From the NCBI GenBank assembly GCA_027257055.1, contig JAPVLO010000891.1:186001-250000 (forward strand): a DNA stretch of 64,000 bases, written 5' to 3'. A program made the translations under genes and the position numbers. The notes beneath the pieces were generated by a model. That model ran no database searches. It saw only the letters and a list, made by a program, of their open reading frames with translations, and was not told where the DNA came from. Source of the DNA: Cephalopachus bancanus. Lineage: Eukaryota; Chordata; Mammalia; Primates; Tarsiidae. Shown here one piece after another: positions 39,109 through 51,040 of the stretch; position 1 is the first letter of the stretch, and each line of letters opens with the position of its first letter.

Positions 39109-39316
39109 TGGACCTTGATCATCCAACACACTACAATGAGAAAATGCTTGACAGTGGTGGGAAACTATGGGGGGGGGATGGGACTAATGGTAGTAAACAT
39201 CTGTCTGGAGACGGAGAGACACCTGTTATCAATAAGGGAGCCTGAATGAAGCATATTTGTATACCTAACCCTTAATTGTACCCCACAATATCATAATAAA
39301 AAAATATTGATAAAAA

Positions 39317-39326
39317 AGAAATATAT
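39317..39326 (+). repeat. L1 target-site duplication, right
   Basis: AGAAATATAT, identical to 32698-32707. Confidence 0.8.
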
Positions 39327-39424
39327 GCAGAAAATGCATCTTCCTAGGTTTTGTGATTTACAGAACATGGAGATATTCTTGTAACAAATAAACTCTAATA
39401 TAAATTCAACAAATACTGTGCAAT

Positions 39425-39706
39425 AAATTGGAAGTGTGTTTCCCTTCTAAATTTATATGTTAAAACCCTGATCCCCAAGGTATGGTATTAAGAGGTGGGA
39501 TTTTTCAGAGATGATTAGGTCACAGGAGCATGAATAGGATTAATGCCTTTATAAAATAAGTATGAGAATGACCCCTCATCCCTTTCTACCATGTGAGGTA
39601 ACAGTGAAAAAAAATGATTATTTAGGAAGCTCTGACAAGACATCAAATCTGCTGACACCAAGATCTTGGATTTGCCAGTCCCCAGAACTATAAGAAATAA
39701 ATTTCT
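39425..39706 (+). mobile_element. MaLR-type LTR, 5' part (interrupted)
   Basis: Text such as AAACCCTGATCCCCAAGGTA, GAGATGATTAGGTCACAGGA and CCCCAGAACTATAAGAAATA follows a MaLR (MST/MLT1-like) LTR. It is cut by an L1 at 39707 and resumes at 44680 with TTCTGTTGTTTATAAGCTAT. Confidence 0.75.
39693..39706 (+). repeat. Target-site duplication of nested L1, left
   Basis: AGAAATAAATTTCT matches AGAAAGAAATTTCT at 44680-44693 in 13 of 14 positions. Confidence 0.75.
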
Positions 39707-41152
39707 AAGATGGTGACTGGACAGGTCAGACTGTGAGAGTCTCTGCAAAAGCAAGTGTCCATAAAGACTCTCTGCGTGAGTAGGCATGTGCTGGTGGGTG
39801 AGTGAAAGTCTGTCTGAGGGGAGACTCAGGTTCCTGCACCTGGAGGGCCCTAATGAAGGTGACTGCAAGACCCACTGCCCTGAGATTGGAGCCACCACTG
39901 CTCAGATCATCTGCTGCTCATGGGACTCTCCTGAGAAGAACCTGCTGAATGCAGCATTTCTCATCACCTGGTGCCTGGCCTACACCATCACTTGTTATAG
40001 CAAATCAGCTAGAGCCCCAGATACCATCAGTGGAGAGAGAAGATTGGGGAGATCCAGAGAGGAGCCCCATCCCTGGTGAGGAAACATTGACCACATCCAT
40101 TTTCTCTGTACCAGGACCAGGCAGAAACCTGCATTGCCCTGCCCAGCTCCGCCCAGTTTTACCCAGCCTCCAACTTTGGGACCTAAGGTAATCTTATCAA
40201 ACTGGGAGTGATAGAAGCCCCTCCCCCATGCTGGATCAGACACAGACAGGTCAGATCTGAGTGGCAGACTTTAGAGACAGCAAGCTGGGTGAGTCCAGAT
40301 GTGATCCATCCTCCTTCTCCAGTAGACCTAGAACATCTGACCCAAGCTGTGGGCAACCCTATCTGCCTGCTCTGAGAGCAGAGGGGAGGGACTGGAGATC
40401 AGAGCTGAAAGGACGTTGAACTTACAGGAAGAACATCAGAGTGAGTTTGGTTCCTTGTTTTTTTGTCTTTGGGAGTTTTCTTGTCTGTTTGTTTTGCTCA
40501 TTTTTTTGTCTGTTTTTTAGTTTTGGGTTTTTTTCTATATTTTTGATAACATTTTTATACTTGCTTTGTTTTTGTTATTTTATTGATTCTTTTTTCCTTT
40601 AGACTTCCTGTTTGTCTGTGGGAAGAGTACATCATTAGGAAGGTTTTTGTTGGTTTGAGTGTATGTTTTGATTGTCTGTGTAAGTTTTTTTAATTCTTTT
40701 CTGTCTTTGTGTCTCTTTTCATTTGTTAGTTGGTACTTTTCTCTCTCTCCACCTTCCTCTTGCCCCCCCCTTTCCCTTTTTCCCTTTTCCTATTCTTTTC
40801 CTTTTTCTTACCTAATTTTGATTTCAGGGAGCAAACCCATACCCCCACTGCATGGACAGATTGTAAGGCAGCAGGATGTGTGTTTCCAGGGTACCCATTT
40901 AAAACCCGTCGGTGGATACTGGGGTCTGCAGATAGATCATGAATCACAGCTCCCTCCTCAATTGAATCTCAAACTGAAAAAAAAGTACAGCCCTCAATCC
41001 ACATTCCAGCTTCAGAACTGAACAAAGCTAGAGGATCCACACAAGGTAGAATAGGAGATTGAGCAAAAAGAAGTAAGAGCTACCCTGCCATCTCTGAGCA
41101 GCAGAATTAAAGAAGAAGGAGGGGAAAAAGGTGGTAGGGATAATCTACACAA

Positions 41153-41256
41153 ATGATGAAAAACCAAAAGAAGTATACAGGTCTCACACAGACCCCTGAG
41201 AGGTTAGACACTGAGAAAACAGACTTTGGAATGCAAACAGTGAAGAGCCCCCAGAA
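41153..41256 (+). pseudogene. L1 ORF1 N-terminal stub
   Basis: Begins at the ATG in AAATGATGAAAAACC and reads MMKNQKKYTGLTQTPERLDT before the junction with ORF2 text. The coiled coil and RRM are missing. Confidence 0.75.
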
Positions 41257-44200
41257 TCATAAGATTGAAATTCTGCCATGCACCTTCTCAGATCACAGTG
41301 GAACAAAAATAAATATCAACACCAGCAAAGTTACCCCAAAACCCACAAGACATGGACACTAAACAGCATTACGCTAAGCAATGCCTGGGTCAACATGGAA
41401 ATCAAAGCAGAGAATAAAAGATACCTAGAAACAAATGAAAATGAAAAAACATTTTTCCAAAACCTCTGTTATGCCATGAAAGCAGTAGTAAGAAGAGAAT
41501 TCATATTGCTACAAACACACATGAAGAAAATGGAATGATCACAAGTTAACAGCCTAACAAGTCACCCAAAGAAGCTGGAAAAGCAAGACCATCAAAACCC
41601 TAACTTTAGCAGAAGAATCCAGATCACTAAAATAAAAGCCCAGATCCAGGACATAGAAGACAAAAAAGATAACACACACACACAAAAAATCAATTAAACT
41701 AATGTTCTTTGAAAGGATTCACAAGATTGATGGTCCCCTAGCTAGGCTGATCAAGAAAAAGAGAAAAACCCAAGTAAACACAATCAGAAACTCAAAAGAT
41801 CAAGTCACAACTGACCCTGAAGAGATACAAAAGATTATCAGAGACTACTATGTTCACCTGTATGGAAACAAAATTGAAAATCTAAAGGAAATGGAGTACT
41901 TTCTTACATCACACAACCTCCCCAGGTTGAAACAAGAAGAAATTGAGACCCTAAATAGACCAATAACAATACAGGAAATTGATTATGACATAAGAAAACT
42001 ACCTACATAAAAAAAGTCCTGAACCAGATGGTCTTCCAGCAGAATTCTACAAATCATGCAAGGAGGAACTGATACCAATCCTATTGAAAGTATTCCAGTT
42101 GATTGAGAAAGATGGAACTCTCCACAAATCATTTTATGAAGCTAACATCACATTAATACCCAAGCCAGATAAAGATCCAACAAAGAAAGAGAACTACAGG
42201 CCAATATCCTTGAACATAGATGCTAAAATTCTCAACAAGATTCTAACAAACCAGATTCAACAACACATCTCAAAAATCATTCACCTTGACCAAGTAGGCT
42301 TCATGCCCAGGATACAAGACTGGTTCAACATTCGTAAGACCATTAACATAATTAAATACATCAACAGATGTAAAAACAAAAGGAAAAAAAAATACCCCAC
42401 ATGATTATATCATTAGATGCAGATAAAGTTTTTGATAAAATCCAACACCCCTTCTTGATAAAAACCCTTCAACATCTAGGCATAGATGGAACAAACCTCT
42501 AAATAGTAAGAGCCATCTATGAGGAACCCACAGCCAACATACTGCTAAACAGACAGAAATTGGCACCATTTCCCTTGAAAAGTGGAACAAGACAAGGATT
42601 CCCACTCTCACCCCTCCTGTTCAACATAGTTTTGGAAGTCCTAGCTAGAGCAATCAGAGAAGAGAAGGGGTATTCAAATAGGAAAAGAGGAAGTCAAGTT
42701 ATCCCTCTTTGCAGATGACATGATTCTATATCTTGAAAATCCAAGATAATCTGTCAAAAACCTCATTGTGCTGATAAAGAACTTTGGCACAGTCTCAGGA
42801 TATAAAATAAATGTGCCAAAGACAATCACATTTCTATACACCAATAATAAACACACAGAAATCCAAATAAAAAACATAATCCCATATCCAATAGCTACAA
42901 AAAAAAAAAAAGAAATACCTTAGCATCTTCCTAACCAGAGACTTGAAAGGTCTTTACAATGAAAACTACAAAACACTGCTCAAAGAAATCAAAGATGACA
43001 AACAAGTGGAAAAATATTCCATGCTCATGGATTGGACGAATCAACATTGTTAAAATGTCCATTCTACCTAAAGCAATCTACAGATTTAACACAATACCCA
43101 TCAAATTACCAGCAGCATTCTTCTCAGACCTAGAAACATCAATACAGGAATTCATATGGAAACATAAATGACCACAAATAGCCAAAACAATCCTTAGCAA
43201 AAAACCTCCAAAAAACAAAAAAACAAAAAACAAAGCAGGAGGCATCAGACTCCCAGACTTTAAACTTTTTCTGAAACTACAACAATCAAAACAGCCGGGT
43301 ATTGGTACAAGTACAGGCATATTGATCAATGGAATAGAACTAAGATTCTAGAAGCAAAACCTCAATTTCTCAGTCAACTCATCTTTGACAAAGCCTCCAC
43401 CACCAACCACTAGGGAGAGGAGAATCTATTCAGTAAATGGTGCTCGGAAAACTGGCTGACCACATGCAGAAGATTGAAATAGGACCCGATCTATCCCCAT
43501 ACACAAAAGTCAACTCTAAATGAACCAGAGACCTAAGCCTAAAACTTCAAACTATAAGAACCTTAGAAAATGCCGGAGACAACCTTGTGGAAATTGAAAC
43601 TAGTAATCAATCCCTAATCAAATCACCAAGTGCCTATGCCATAAGAGATAAGATAGACAAGTGGGAACTCATCAAACTGACAAGCTTCTGAAAAGCCAAG
43701 GAAACCAAGAGAGCAGGGAGACAGACCACAAACTGGGAAGTAATATTTGCCAACTGTATGTATGACAAAAGCCTAACATCTAGGATCTACAAGGACTCAA
43801 ATGTACCAATAAAACAAAACAAAACAAAACAAAAACAGCCCCATTACAAAGTGGGCAAAAGCTATGAATGGACAGTTCTCAAAAGAATATGTACAAGCAG
43901 CCAACAGATACATGAAAAAAAGCTCAGCCTCACTAGTCATCAAAGAAATGCAAATTAAAACTACACTGAGGTACCACCTAACTCCAGTCAGAGTGGCCAT
44001 TATCAATAACTCAAAAAATAGATGCTGAGAGAATGTGGCGATAAGGGAACACTTCTACATTGTTGATAGGAGTGTAAACTAGTATAGCTTCTGTGGAAAA
44101 CAGTGTGGCGATTCCTAAAAGTTCTAAAAATCAACCTTCCATATGACCTTGAAATCCCCCTACTGGGAATATACCTGGAAGAACTCAAATCACTCTATTA

Positions 44201-44450
44201 AAAAAATACCTGCACACGTATGTTTATCACAGCATTTTTCACAATAGCAAGAACATGGAATCAACCGTGCTGCCCATCTAAAGAGGACTGGATTAAAAAA
44301 TGTGGTACATATACACAATGGAATGTTATGTAGCCATAAAGAAGAACAAAATCATGAACTTTGCAGCAACTTGGATGAACTTAGAGTCTATAATATTGAG
44401 TGATCTTTCACAGAAACAAAGAATTGAGTATCACATGCTCTCATTCATCA
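41257..44450 (+). pseudogene. L1 ORF2 remnant lacking the endonuclease start
   Basis: Begins inside the endonuclease (LPCTFSDHSGTKININTSK) and runs through the [22 protein letters not shown] at 41702-42010, then [20 protein letters not shown] at 42084-42404. The RT catalytic box is F-A-D-D near 42709-42720 but lies in a broken frame. C-terminal pieces reach about 44450. Many stops and frame changes are present. Dead. Confidence 0.82.
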
Positions 44451-44679
44451 GTGGACTTTGAACAACTATTGTAATACTATATAAGAAAAAGATTGACTGT
44501 AGTGGGAAATTGTGGGGAGGTTGGGGGGTGGATAGGTGGGATTGGCAGTAGTTGAACTCTGCCTTGGGAAGGGAGGCACACTTCATCACCAAGGGTACCT
44601 GCACAGTAAATATTTGTATACCTAACCCTGAATTGTACCCCACAATTTTAAAATAAAAATTTTAAATTTAAAAAATCAG

Positions 44680-44757
44680 AGAAAGAAATTTCTGTTGTTT
44701 ATAAGCTATCCATTCTATAGTATGTTTTCTTAGCAGCCTGAATGCACTAAGACATAG
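44680..44757 (+). mobile_element. MaLR-type LTR, 3' part
   Basis: The end of the LTR that begins at 39425: the duplicated AGAAAGAAATTTCT, then TGTTGTTTATAAGCTATCCA and GCCTGAATGCACTAAGACAT. Confidence 0.7.
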
Positions 44758-45049
44758 GGCAAAATGGGAATTGATTAATGAATGATTTAAAAATCTTCTA
44801 TTAAAAATGTAATGTTTTCTGAATATTTTACCGATTTGATCTGATTGATGATTCAGCTGATATGGCTGATAATCTGAGAGTCCTTTGTTTCCCCTAAGAA
44901 TTTCTACTAAAGTTACACCCAATGCTCATTGTTGCTTATTTTGATTACATTTTCATGCACCTTGAGCAAGTAATATGCATGTATAAATATTGAAAAATTT
45001 ACTTACGTTCCCATCACATAATTTTCCAGAGATCACTATTATATAAGTG
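44758..45049. other. Intergenic, nothing recognised
   Basis: AT-rich sequence without recognisable features. Confidence 0.4.
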
Positions 45050-45290
45050 CATAGCTTCCTGAACCAAATGGACCTAGGTTTGAATACAAGAGCAGCAACT
45101 TATTAGCTATATGAACTTTGGCAAATTATTTAACCTCTCTTCATCTTCATTTTCCTCATCTGTAAAATGGGAAAAAATACTAGTATCTGCCTCAGAGCAT
45201 TGAAGAGAGACCTAGCAATTTAATCATTGCAAAAGATTTAGCAAAATGTTAAGTGCATAGTATACAGTCAATATATAAATGATAGCTGCT
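45050..45290 (+). repeat. MIR SINE remnant
   Basis: A well-preserved MIR: ACCTAGGTTTGAATACAAGA, then TTAACCTCTCTTCATCTTCA, TTTCCTCATCTGTAAAATGG and GTATCTGCCTCAGAGCATTG. Confidence 0.8.
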
Positions 45291-46690
45291 GTTGCTGCTT
45301 TCACTACTGCAGCTGTTATTGTTGTTATTGGAGGATCACTAGAAATCCCACAGAAGCAAAGTGGGAAGGGGAAAGGACAAGCATAGAGTAAGGAATAAGT
45401 GATATATCTCCTCTGTGTGTAATAGAAGAGAGTGCTGGCTTACTAACCAATTTTTTCAACTCAACTTTTCCACATAATTCTGAAGAAAGTAAAGTACCTG
45501 TTCTGGTCTAACTCTTTTGAACAGTAAGGGTTATTAAATAAAAGCCAAAGCATGATTTTACATGCAGTTTTCCTTGTCTTGTAAAGAATATGCCATATTT
45601 TTAGGAGAAATTTAATCAAAAGGTAATGATTCACATATTCCTAAATCATCACAACTGATTTTGAAGAAGGTTTTTGTTATTCAAAAGCCTTTTACTCCTA
45701 TTATAACCATGCACTCTGCCCTATGGAAAAATAATTTATTATATTTCTTAAATAAATGTGTTTAACATCAAAGATTTGGTTGAAAAGTCTGAATTTGTGG
45801 ATTTTTGGGGTGGGGAGAATAGGGAGAGGAGGTGATGCTTTAGACATTGTACAATCAATTCCCTTCCATAAGAAAGAGTTCCAACAGACACAGCATGTCC
45901 AAGAGTGAAGTGATTATACAACAGCAACTGATTGCCTGTCTTTTTATTCTCTCGAACACCAACAGAATGCTCAGAAGCATCCATCTGAAAGGTATTTTAA
46001 CTAACATATTGGCATGGACTGTCACAGGCAAACTAAGTGACAAAGTAATTGTAAATATATAAGACTGGTATAAACATGCAGAATAATCATGAATACTGAT
46101 GTTTATGGCTAGCACCCAATACTCAGAATCATAGAGAATGTTGGAGAACAGATCAGAATATATATAACTACTCTCCTTTTTCATGGACAGTACAAGAGCT
46201 TAAAGAATGAGTTTTGTATTTTTTACTACCGAAATACTCTTTACATGGTGCAGAGAGATACTTTTATTTATTATTTACCAGAAATCCAGACGAAAAAAGT
46301 AATTGGCTAAAAAGTAATACAGCTAGCTCATTTACATACTGGACAATTGGGTAAGTACTTTCTGGCACTCAGATAAACTTTTGAGAGACTTTTACCAAGA
46401 TTCTGCTCTAAGGTCTTGCCAAGAAGCAGGTCAGGTACAGGGTAGCTTCCTCTAGTCTAGCAACCCATATTCTTCAAAGTGTTCTTAAGCACATTAAAAA
46501 ATAGTGTGAAGAATTTCAAATTAACAAAAACAAGTCGAAGGCAGAAATGCAAATGGTCCAGGGCCTTGCTTTCACAAGGCTGGTATTAGTAACACATCTA
46601 AAGGAGACCAGTTTCTCAAGAGAGCACTTGCATTTAACCAAATCATAACAAAAGCGTAATGGCTGTTTATTAGTTCCCAATGATAGAAAA
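45291..46690. other. Intergenic, nothing recognised
   Basis: 1.4 kb of AT-rich DNA. The frames present have no domain that I recognise. Confidence 0.45.
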
Positions 46691-46702
46691 TAAAAATCAA
46701 AG

Positions 46703-47000
46703 CCTGGCTCGGTGGCTCAGCCTGTAATCCCGCGCCTTTGGGAGGCTGAGGTGAGTGGATTGCCTTAGCCCACGGGTTCGAGACCCACCTGGGCAGCGAG
46801 ACCTCATCTCTACAACAAATCAAAAAATCAGCCGGGTATGGTAGCGCATGCCTGTAATTCTGGCTACTTGGAAGGCTGAGGCAGAAGAATCGCCGGAGCC
46901 CAGCAGGTCGAGGCTGCGGTGGCCGGGAGTGGCCACTGCACTCCAGTCTGGGTGACAGAGTGAGACTCCAACTCAAAAAAAAGGAAAAAGGAAAGAAAAG
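46703..47000 (+). mobile_element. Dimeric Alu SINE, plus strand
   Basis: Both arms are present: GGCTCAGCCTGTAATCCCGC, the A-rich linker, the right arm with GGCCGGGAGTGGCCACTGCA, and a purine tail. The exact duplication AAAAATCAAAG flanks it at 46692-46702 and 47001-47011. Confidence 0.92.
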
Positions 47001-47011
47001 AAAAATCAAAG

Positions 47012-47459
47012 TTGCTGAAATACTTTCAGTCTGCATGACTAGCATATTCCCTCTCTGTAGTTACTTATATGGAACCCAAGTTATAGTCAGAAAGCTGCTT
47101 GGTGAGAATGAAATCAAAACAAGAGACATTGGGCATACTGAATTTTTCACATTATCAAGCTATGACAGATAATCACAATAAAATTGATCTTTCCAGTGCT
47201 ACTACAATTCTTGACTTTTTTGGCAGTAATACCCTCCCCGCACCTTTATACTGAAGATAACTATAAATATTAAAATGTTATCATTCAGGGCCTGTTATCT
47301 CTTCGACAATGCTTGTATGGACTTTGCCAACCTTTGCTTCTGTCATGCTCTTTTTCCTGTTTCAAAGACTCACCATTCCCCATCACCCTTTGATGTTCTT
47401 TAGATTTGATAACAAACAAGCAAATTAGAGTCAAATTCTGTGGGCTTTGGAGTTATATC
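47012..47459. other. Intergenic, nothing recognised
   Basis: No feature that I can support. Confidence 0.4.
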
Positions 47460-47760
47460 TGTCAGGGTACCCGCAGGAAATAGTACACTCCAGATGGTTC
47501 AAGTGAAGAGACATTAAGGTAAAGATGTGAGTTATACAGAAACTAGCAACACTTAGAAGTTATCGCCACTAATCCTGAAGGTATTATAGTATATGAGTGA
47601 AAGTGACAACTGTAGGGGGGACTCTGCCCAGCAATAACTGTAATCAATGAAGGTGCTCAAGTACCAGTGGGGACAAAGTGCTGAAGTAAAGAGGGTTTGA
47701 GGGAGAAGGACTTTGATCTTTTTTTTCTCCTAACCTAAAATTTCTTGCTGGTGTCTCCTG
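47460..47760. repeat. Possible old interspersed repeat
   Basis: The opening TCTGTCAGGGTACCCGCAGG and AAATAGTACACTCCAGATGG resemble a widespread old mammalian repeat. I cannot assign the family. Confidence 0.35.
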
Positions 47761-48869
47761 TTTGCCTAATCTAATGGAAAGTCAGCAGGCAAAGGAAGTT
47801 TCAGTCCACAGAAGTCAGTCTTTCAGGGAACAGAGCAGAAAAGAGAAAGGGTGGAGATGGGTATTGGTGGTGATTGTGAAGGGAGGAATAAATGATAATA
47901 ACCAGACCCAGCACCTGTTATGCTTCTTTCTAGGGACCTTTTATATCTATGCTTGGGCTCAGTGTGTGTTGATTTCATGTACTCCAAAGGGAAAATATTG
48001 TTTATCTCATATACAATGTTTTGGTCATAGGGTCCTTACTTTTGTCCCCCAAGTATTGAAAATTTTGACTGGTTTACACTACGACCATTAAACCAGTGAA
48101 TGTTGGGAACAGATCTAAAAGCCAAAGTTAAACTTGCATATTCCTCAATCTGGAGCAGAATATAGGTATAGCAGAACAAAGACGAGGGACATGATGGTGT
48201 GAATACGAGTTATGAGGATGTGTGTAATCCATGGGCTAAGTCATGATAGCATACCAAAACACAGTAGTTTCTTTTAATCATGAGGAAGCTAGTACTACTG
48301 TTGACTTACACACTCAGGAGATCTGAATCAGGGTAGAGAAGAAAGACAATTGATAGTATTTATTGGAAAGTCAAAATCACCGAGCAATTTCTAGGAAGAG
48401 AAAAAGGAAATTTTGATTTTGACCTTGCTTTCAAATGATTAGTTATCAAAGGAGGTCCACCACTACTGATAGCTGAAATATGCACTTGCCGAGGAAGGGG
48501 AGGTTTACATAAATAAATAAATTCATGTAGGTAGATGAACAGGATTAAAAAAACAAAAACCAAAAAACAGTAGAAACAGAGGGCATGATTGAATTGTGTT
48601 GGTCAGATGAGGTTTTTCTAAAGTGTGTATATATGAAGAGAGAGAGTTTTATCTTCTATCTTAAAAAACGTGTGATTTTTACACTGCTAACAAACAAACA
48701 AAACTATAAATTATGTTTCACTATTTAAATAGCTTATTTTATGTGCTTTTGACAGTTCTATTACATTTTTGAAAGAATTTGAAATTCATTTTTCTTGGAC
48801 AATTGGGGAAAGAGGATGCATGCTCCTTCATTATTTTCTGATCTATATTTGGGAAGGATAAAAAACCCA
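47761..48869. other. Intergenic, nothing recognised
   Basis: A 109-codon open frame at 47762-48091 has no recognisable domain. I see no other feature. Confidence 0.4.
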
Positions 48870-49160
48870 GTTAACATTGATACATAAATATTTATTCTAC
48901 AGCTACCATGTGCCTAGCACAAACCTGGGTTACATATGTTACAGAAATACTATAAAACATGATATTGCCTGAAGAAGTTTATGATTTGATCTTCAAGAGA
49001 AGCATGCACATATATCATTAGGGATTATGCAAGACAATATATAATTAAGTATCAAAATGTATGATATATACTTAAATGCTGGGACATCAGTGAGGGCTGG
49101 CATACTTAGGGAATATGGCTTGGATAGAGTGGAACTTGATTTAGACTCTGAAACCTGAGT
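48870..49160 (+). repeat. Ancient interspersed repeat (unnamed family)
   Basis: The text TAAATATTTATTCTACAGCT and CCATGTGCCTAGCACAAACC is the 5' part of the same old family seen at 8755 and 27270. Confidence 0.4.
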
Positions 49161-49364
49161 AAGATGTGTATAGATGAAAAGAATAGGAAGAAGATTTCCA
49201 ATATAAATCGTAATTTCAGTCATAGATGTAAATATTTGCCCAACTTGTTCTTTCTCATTTGATTTTGCTTCTGGTGCCCCTAATATGCAGACATTTAAGT
49301 GTTTGTGAATTTAAAGTTTTAAATCTTTTGTTTACAATTTATTGAATTGTTCTTTTGTGTGTGT

Positions 49365-49447
49365 GTGTCAATCTCACTCTGTTGCTCAGGCTTGGAATGC
49401 AATGGCACGCTCACGGCCACTGCAGTCACTTCCTTCCGTCTCAGTAT
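49365..49447 (-). repeat. Alu arm fragment, minus strand
   Basis: The text TCAATCTCACTCTGTTGCTC and GGAATGCAATGGCACGCTCA is the 3' end of an Alu arm on the minus strand. Confidence 0.7.
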
Positions 49448-50073
49448 TGTACTGTTCTTATACTTAGTAAAAGTCTTCCATGTCTACACAGTTAAATATT
49501 CAACTTTCTTTTGACATTTTTATATTTATGTTTTAGCAATTGAATTTTATTTGTCAATTTATATTCATATATTTATCAAAAAATCTGCAATTTTTAAATA
49601 TACTGATATTTTTACAGTAGCGTTTTTTTGTCCTGATTCATCATATCTCAATTGTTTGTGGCACATCCCCTTTTTACATGTTAAACTCCAATGCCCGTTA
49701 GATTTTGTTTCAGAGTTAGATTACTCTTTGTCATCAATATATCTTTAGATTCCTGTACCATCACCACTTTTAAGAGATTTATACATTTATAATGCACTTT
49801 AATGTTTTGTTTTTCAGATATTCATTTGCTATTTTTGTCTGACTATTTCCTAGGAGTTCTTGAAATGCTTTTGTCAATAAACAAAAATTCCTTTGTGACT
49901 ATTTTTGGTTGTTTTCACTATTACTTTTCATTATTATTTTTGTACGACTTTCAAGCATAATCATATCCATCTGCATATAACCTCTACTCTAGGCAAATGA
50001 TTTTTGTCATGTCCTTGTTTTTCCACTTGAATACATTTACTCATTTTGTATCTTCATCTTTACCTATAGAAAT
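49448..50073. other. Intergenic, nothing recognised
   Basis: AT-rich sequence with no supported feature. Confidence 0.4.
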
Positions 50074-50086
50074 TTTACCCATTTTC

Positions 50087-50362
50087 TTTTTTTTCAGATT
50101 TTTTTTTTTTGAATTGGAGTCTCACTCTGTCACCCAGACTGGAGTGCAGTGGCCCCTGGGCTCCGGTGATCCTTCCGCCTCAGCCTTCCAAGTAGCTGGA
50201 ACTACAGAAGCGCACTACCACTCCCAGCTAATTTTTGATTTGTTGTAGAAATGAGGTCTCGCTAAGTTGCCCGGGTGGGTCTCAAACTCGCGGGCTCAGG
50301 CAATCCACTCACCTCGGCCGCCCAAAGCGCTGGGATTACAGGCTGAGCCACTGAGCCCGGCC
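50087..50362 (-). mobile_element. Dimeric Alu SINE, minus strand
   Basis: T-rich start, GAATTGGAGTCTCACTCTGT, both arms, ending CTGAGCCACTGAGCCCGG. Part of the right arm (the GGCCGGGAGCAGCC stretch seen in the other copies) is deleted. Flanks TTTACCCATTTTC (50074-50086) and TTTGCCCATTTTC (50363-50375) are a target-site duplication with one mismatch. Confidence 0.88.
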
Positions 50363-50663
50363 TTTGCCCATTTTCAAGGCTTATTTTAACATTACTTTCT
50401 GCTCTTTGATGAAGTCTTTTCCCAGTCAGTCTGTATCAATGTGCTTATTCTTTTAATGTAACATCACTTTTTACATTATTTTACAGTTGACTGTAAAAGC
50501 TTCAAGTGCAGAGTCAGTGTCAATTTATCTTTATTTTCCCATCAAAGTGCCCAGGATGTCCACCTTTGGTATAAAGTAACTTGGGACATTTAAATGCCAA
50601 TACACTACCGAGTACAGAAATTTTGCTAATCTGATTGGCATCATTAATATATTTGCTAAGAGA

Positions 50664-51040
50664 AATCATGGAATCAGTTTGGGTGTGATGGGTTGTAAAC
50701 CCCAGCACTTTGGGAGGCTGAAATGAGAGAATTGCTGGAGTCCAGGAGTTCAAGACCAGCCCGGGCAACATAGTGAGACCTTATATCTACAAAAAAAATT
50801 AAAAAATTAACTGAGCATAGTGGTGTGTGCCTGCAGTCCTAACTGCTCAGGAGGCTGAGGCAGCAGGAGGAGGTTGAGGTTATTGTGAGCCATGATTATT
50901 CCACTGCACTACAGTCTGGGTGACAGAGTGAGACCCTGACTCAAAGAAAGAAAAAAAAAAGAAAGAAAAGAAGGAAGGAAGGAAGGATGGAAGGAAGAGA
51001 AAAGGAGAAAAAAGCAAGAAAAGAGAAAAGGAAACAATAG
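50664..51040 (+). mobile_element. Older dimeric Alu with purine-rich tail
   Basis: This copy is closer to a generic AluJ layout than its neighbours: CCAGCACTTTGGGAGGCTGA, CAAGACCAGCCCGGGCAACA, GTGAGCCATGATTATTCCAC. From about 50941 the tail has become a (GAAA)n/(GGAA)n low-complexity tract. Confidence 0.85.

Larger units (their letters stand above)
32708..39316 (+). mobile_element. Full-length LINE-1, plus strand
   Basis: 6.6 kb element with a 1.5-kb GC-rich 5'UTR (32708-34226), ORF1 (from 34227), ORF2 (35273-39108), a short 3'UTR with a G-run at 39172-39178, and an A-rich tail. An exact 10-bp target-site duplication (AGAAATATAT) flanks it. ORF1 has an in-frame TAA at 34605 and another break near 34820; ORF2 is split by several frame changes. 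It is therefore full-length but not autonomous. Confidence 0.92.
39707..44679 (+). mobile_element. Internally deleted LINE-1 nested in MaLR LTR
   Basis: Starts AAGATGGTGACTGGACAGGT, has a complete-looking 5'UTR to 41152, then the first 30 or so codons of ORF1, and jumps at about 41256 into the middle of the ORF2 endonuclease. The rest of ORF2 and the 3'UTR follow to an A-rich tail at 44679. Compared with the copy at 32708, about 1.6 kb is missing. No GT donor lies at the matching ORF1 position of that copy, so the gap looks like a deletion rather than a splice. Confidence 0.88.

Noticed and set aside
41240..41270. The ORF1-ORF2 gap in the L1 at 39707 as an mRNA splice
   Set aside because: The intact copy has no GT donor at the corresponding ORF1 position (near 34330) and no convincing acceptor near 35925.
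46572..47045. Minus-strand open frame of 157 codons
   Set aside because: It is antisense through an Alu. The peptide is the familiar Alu-derived translation with no independent support.
47762..48091. 109-codon plus-strand open frame in host DNA
   Set aside because: It has no recognisable domain and its start is not ATG-supported with any clear context. Frames of this length occur by chance.
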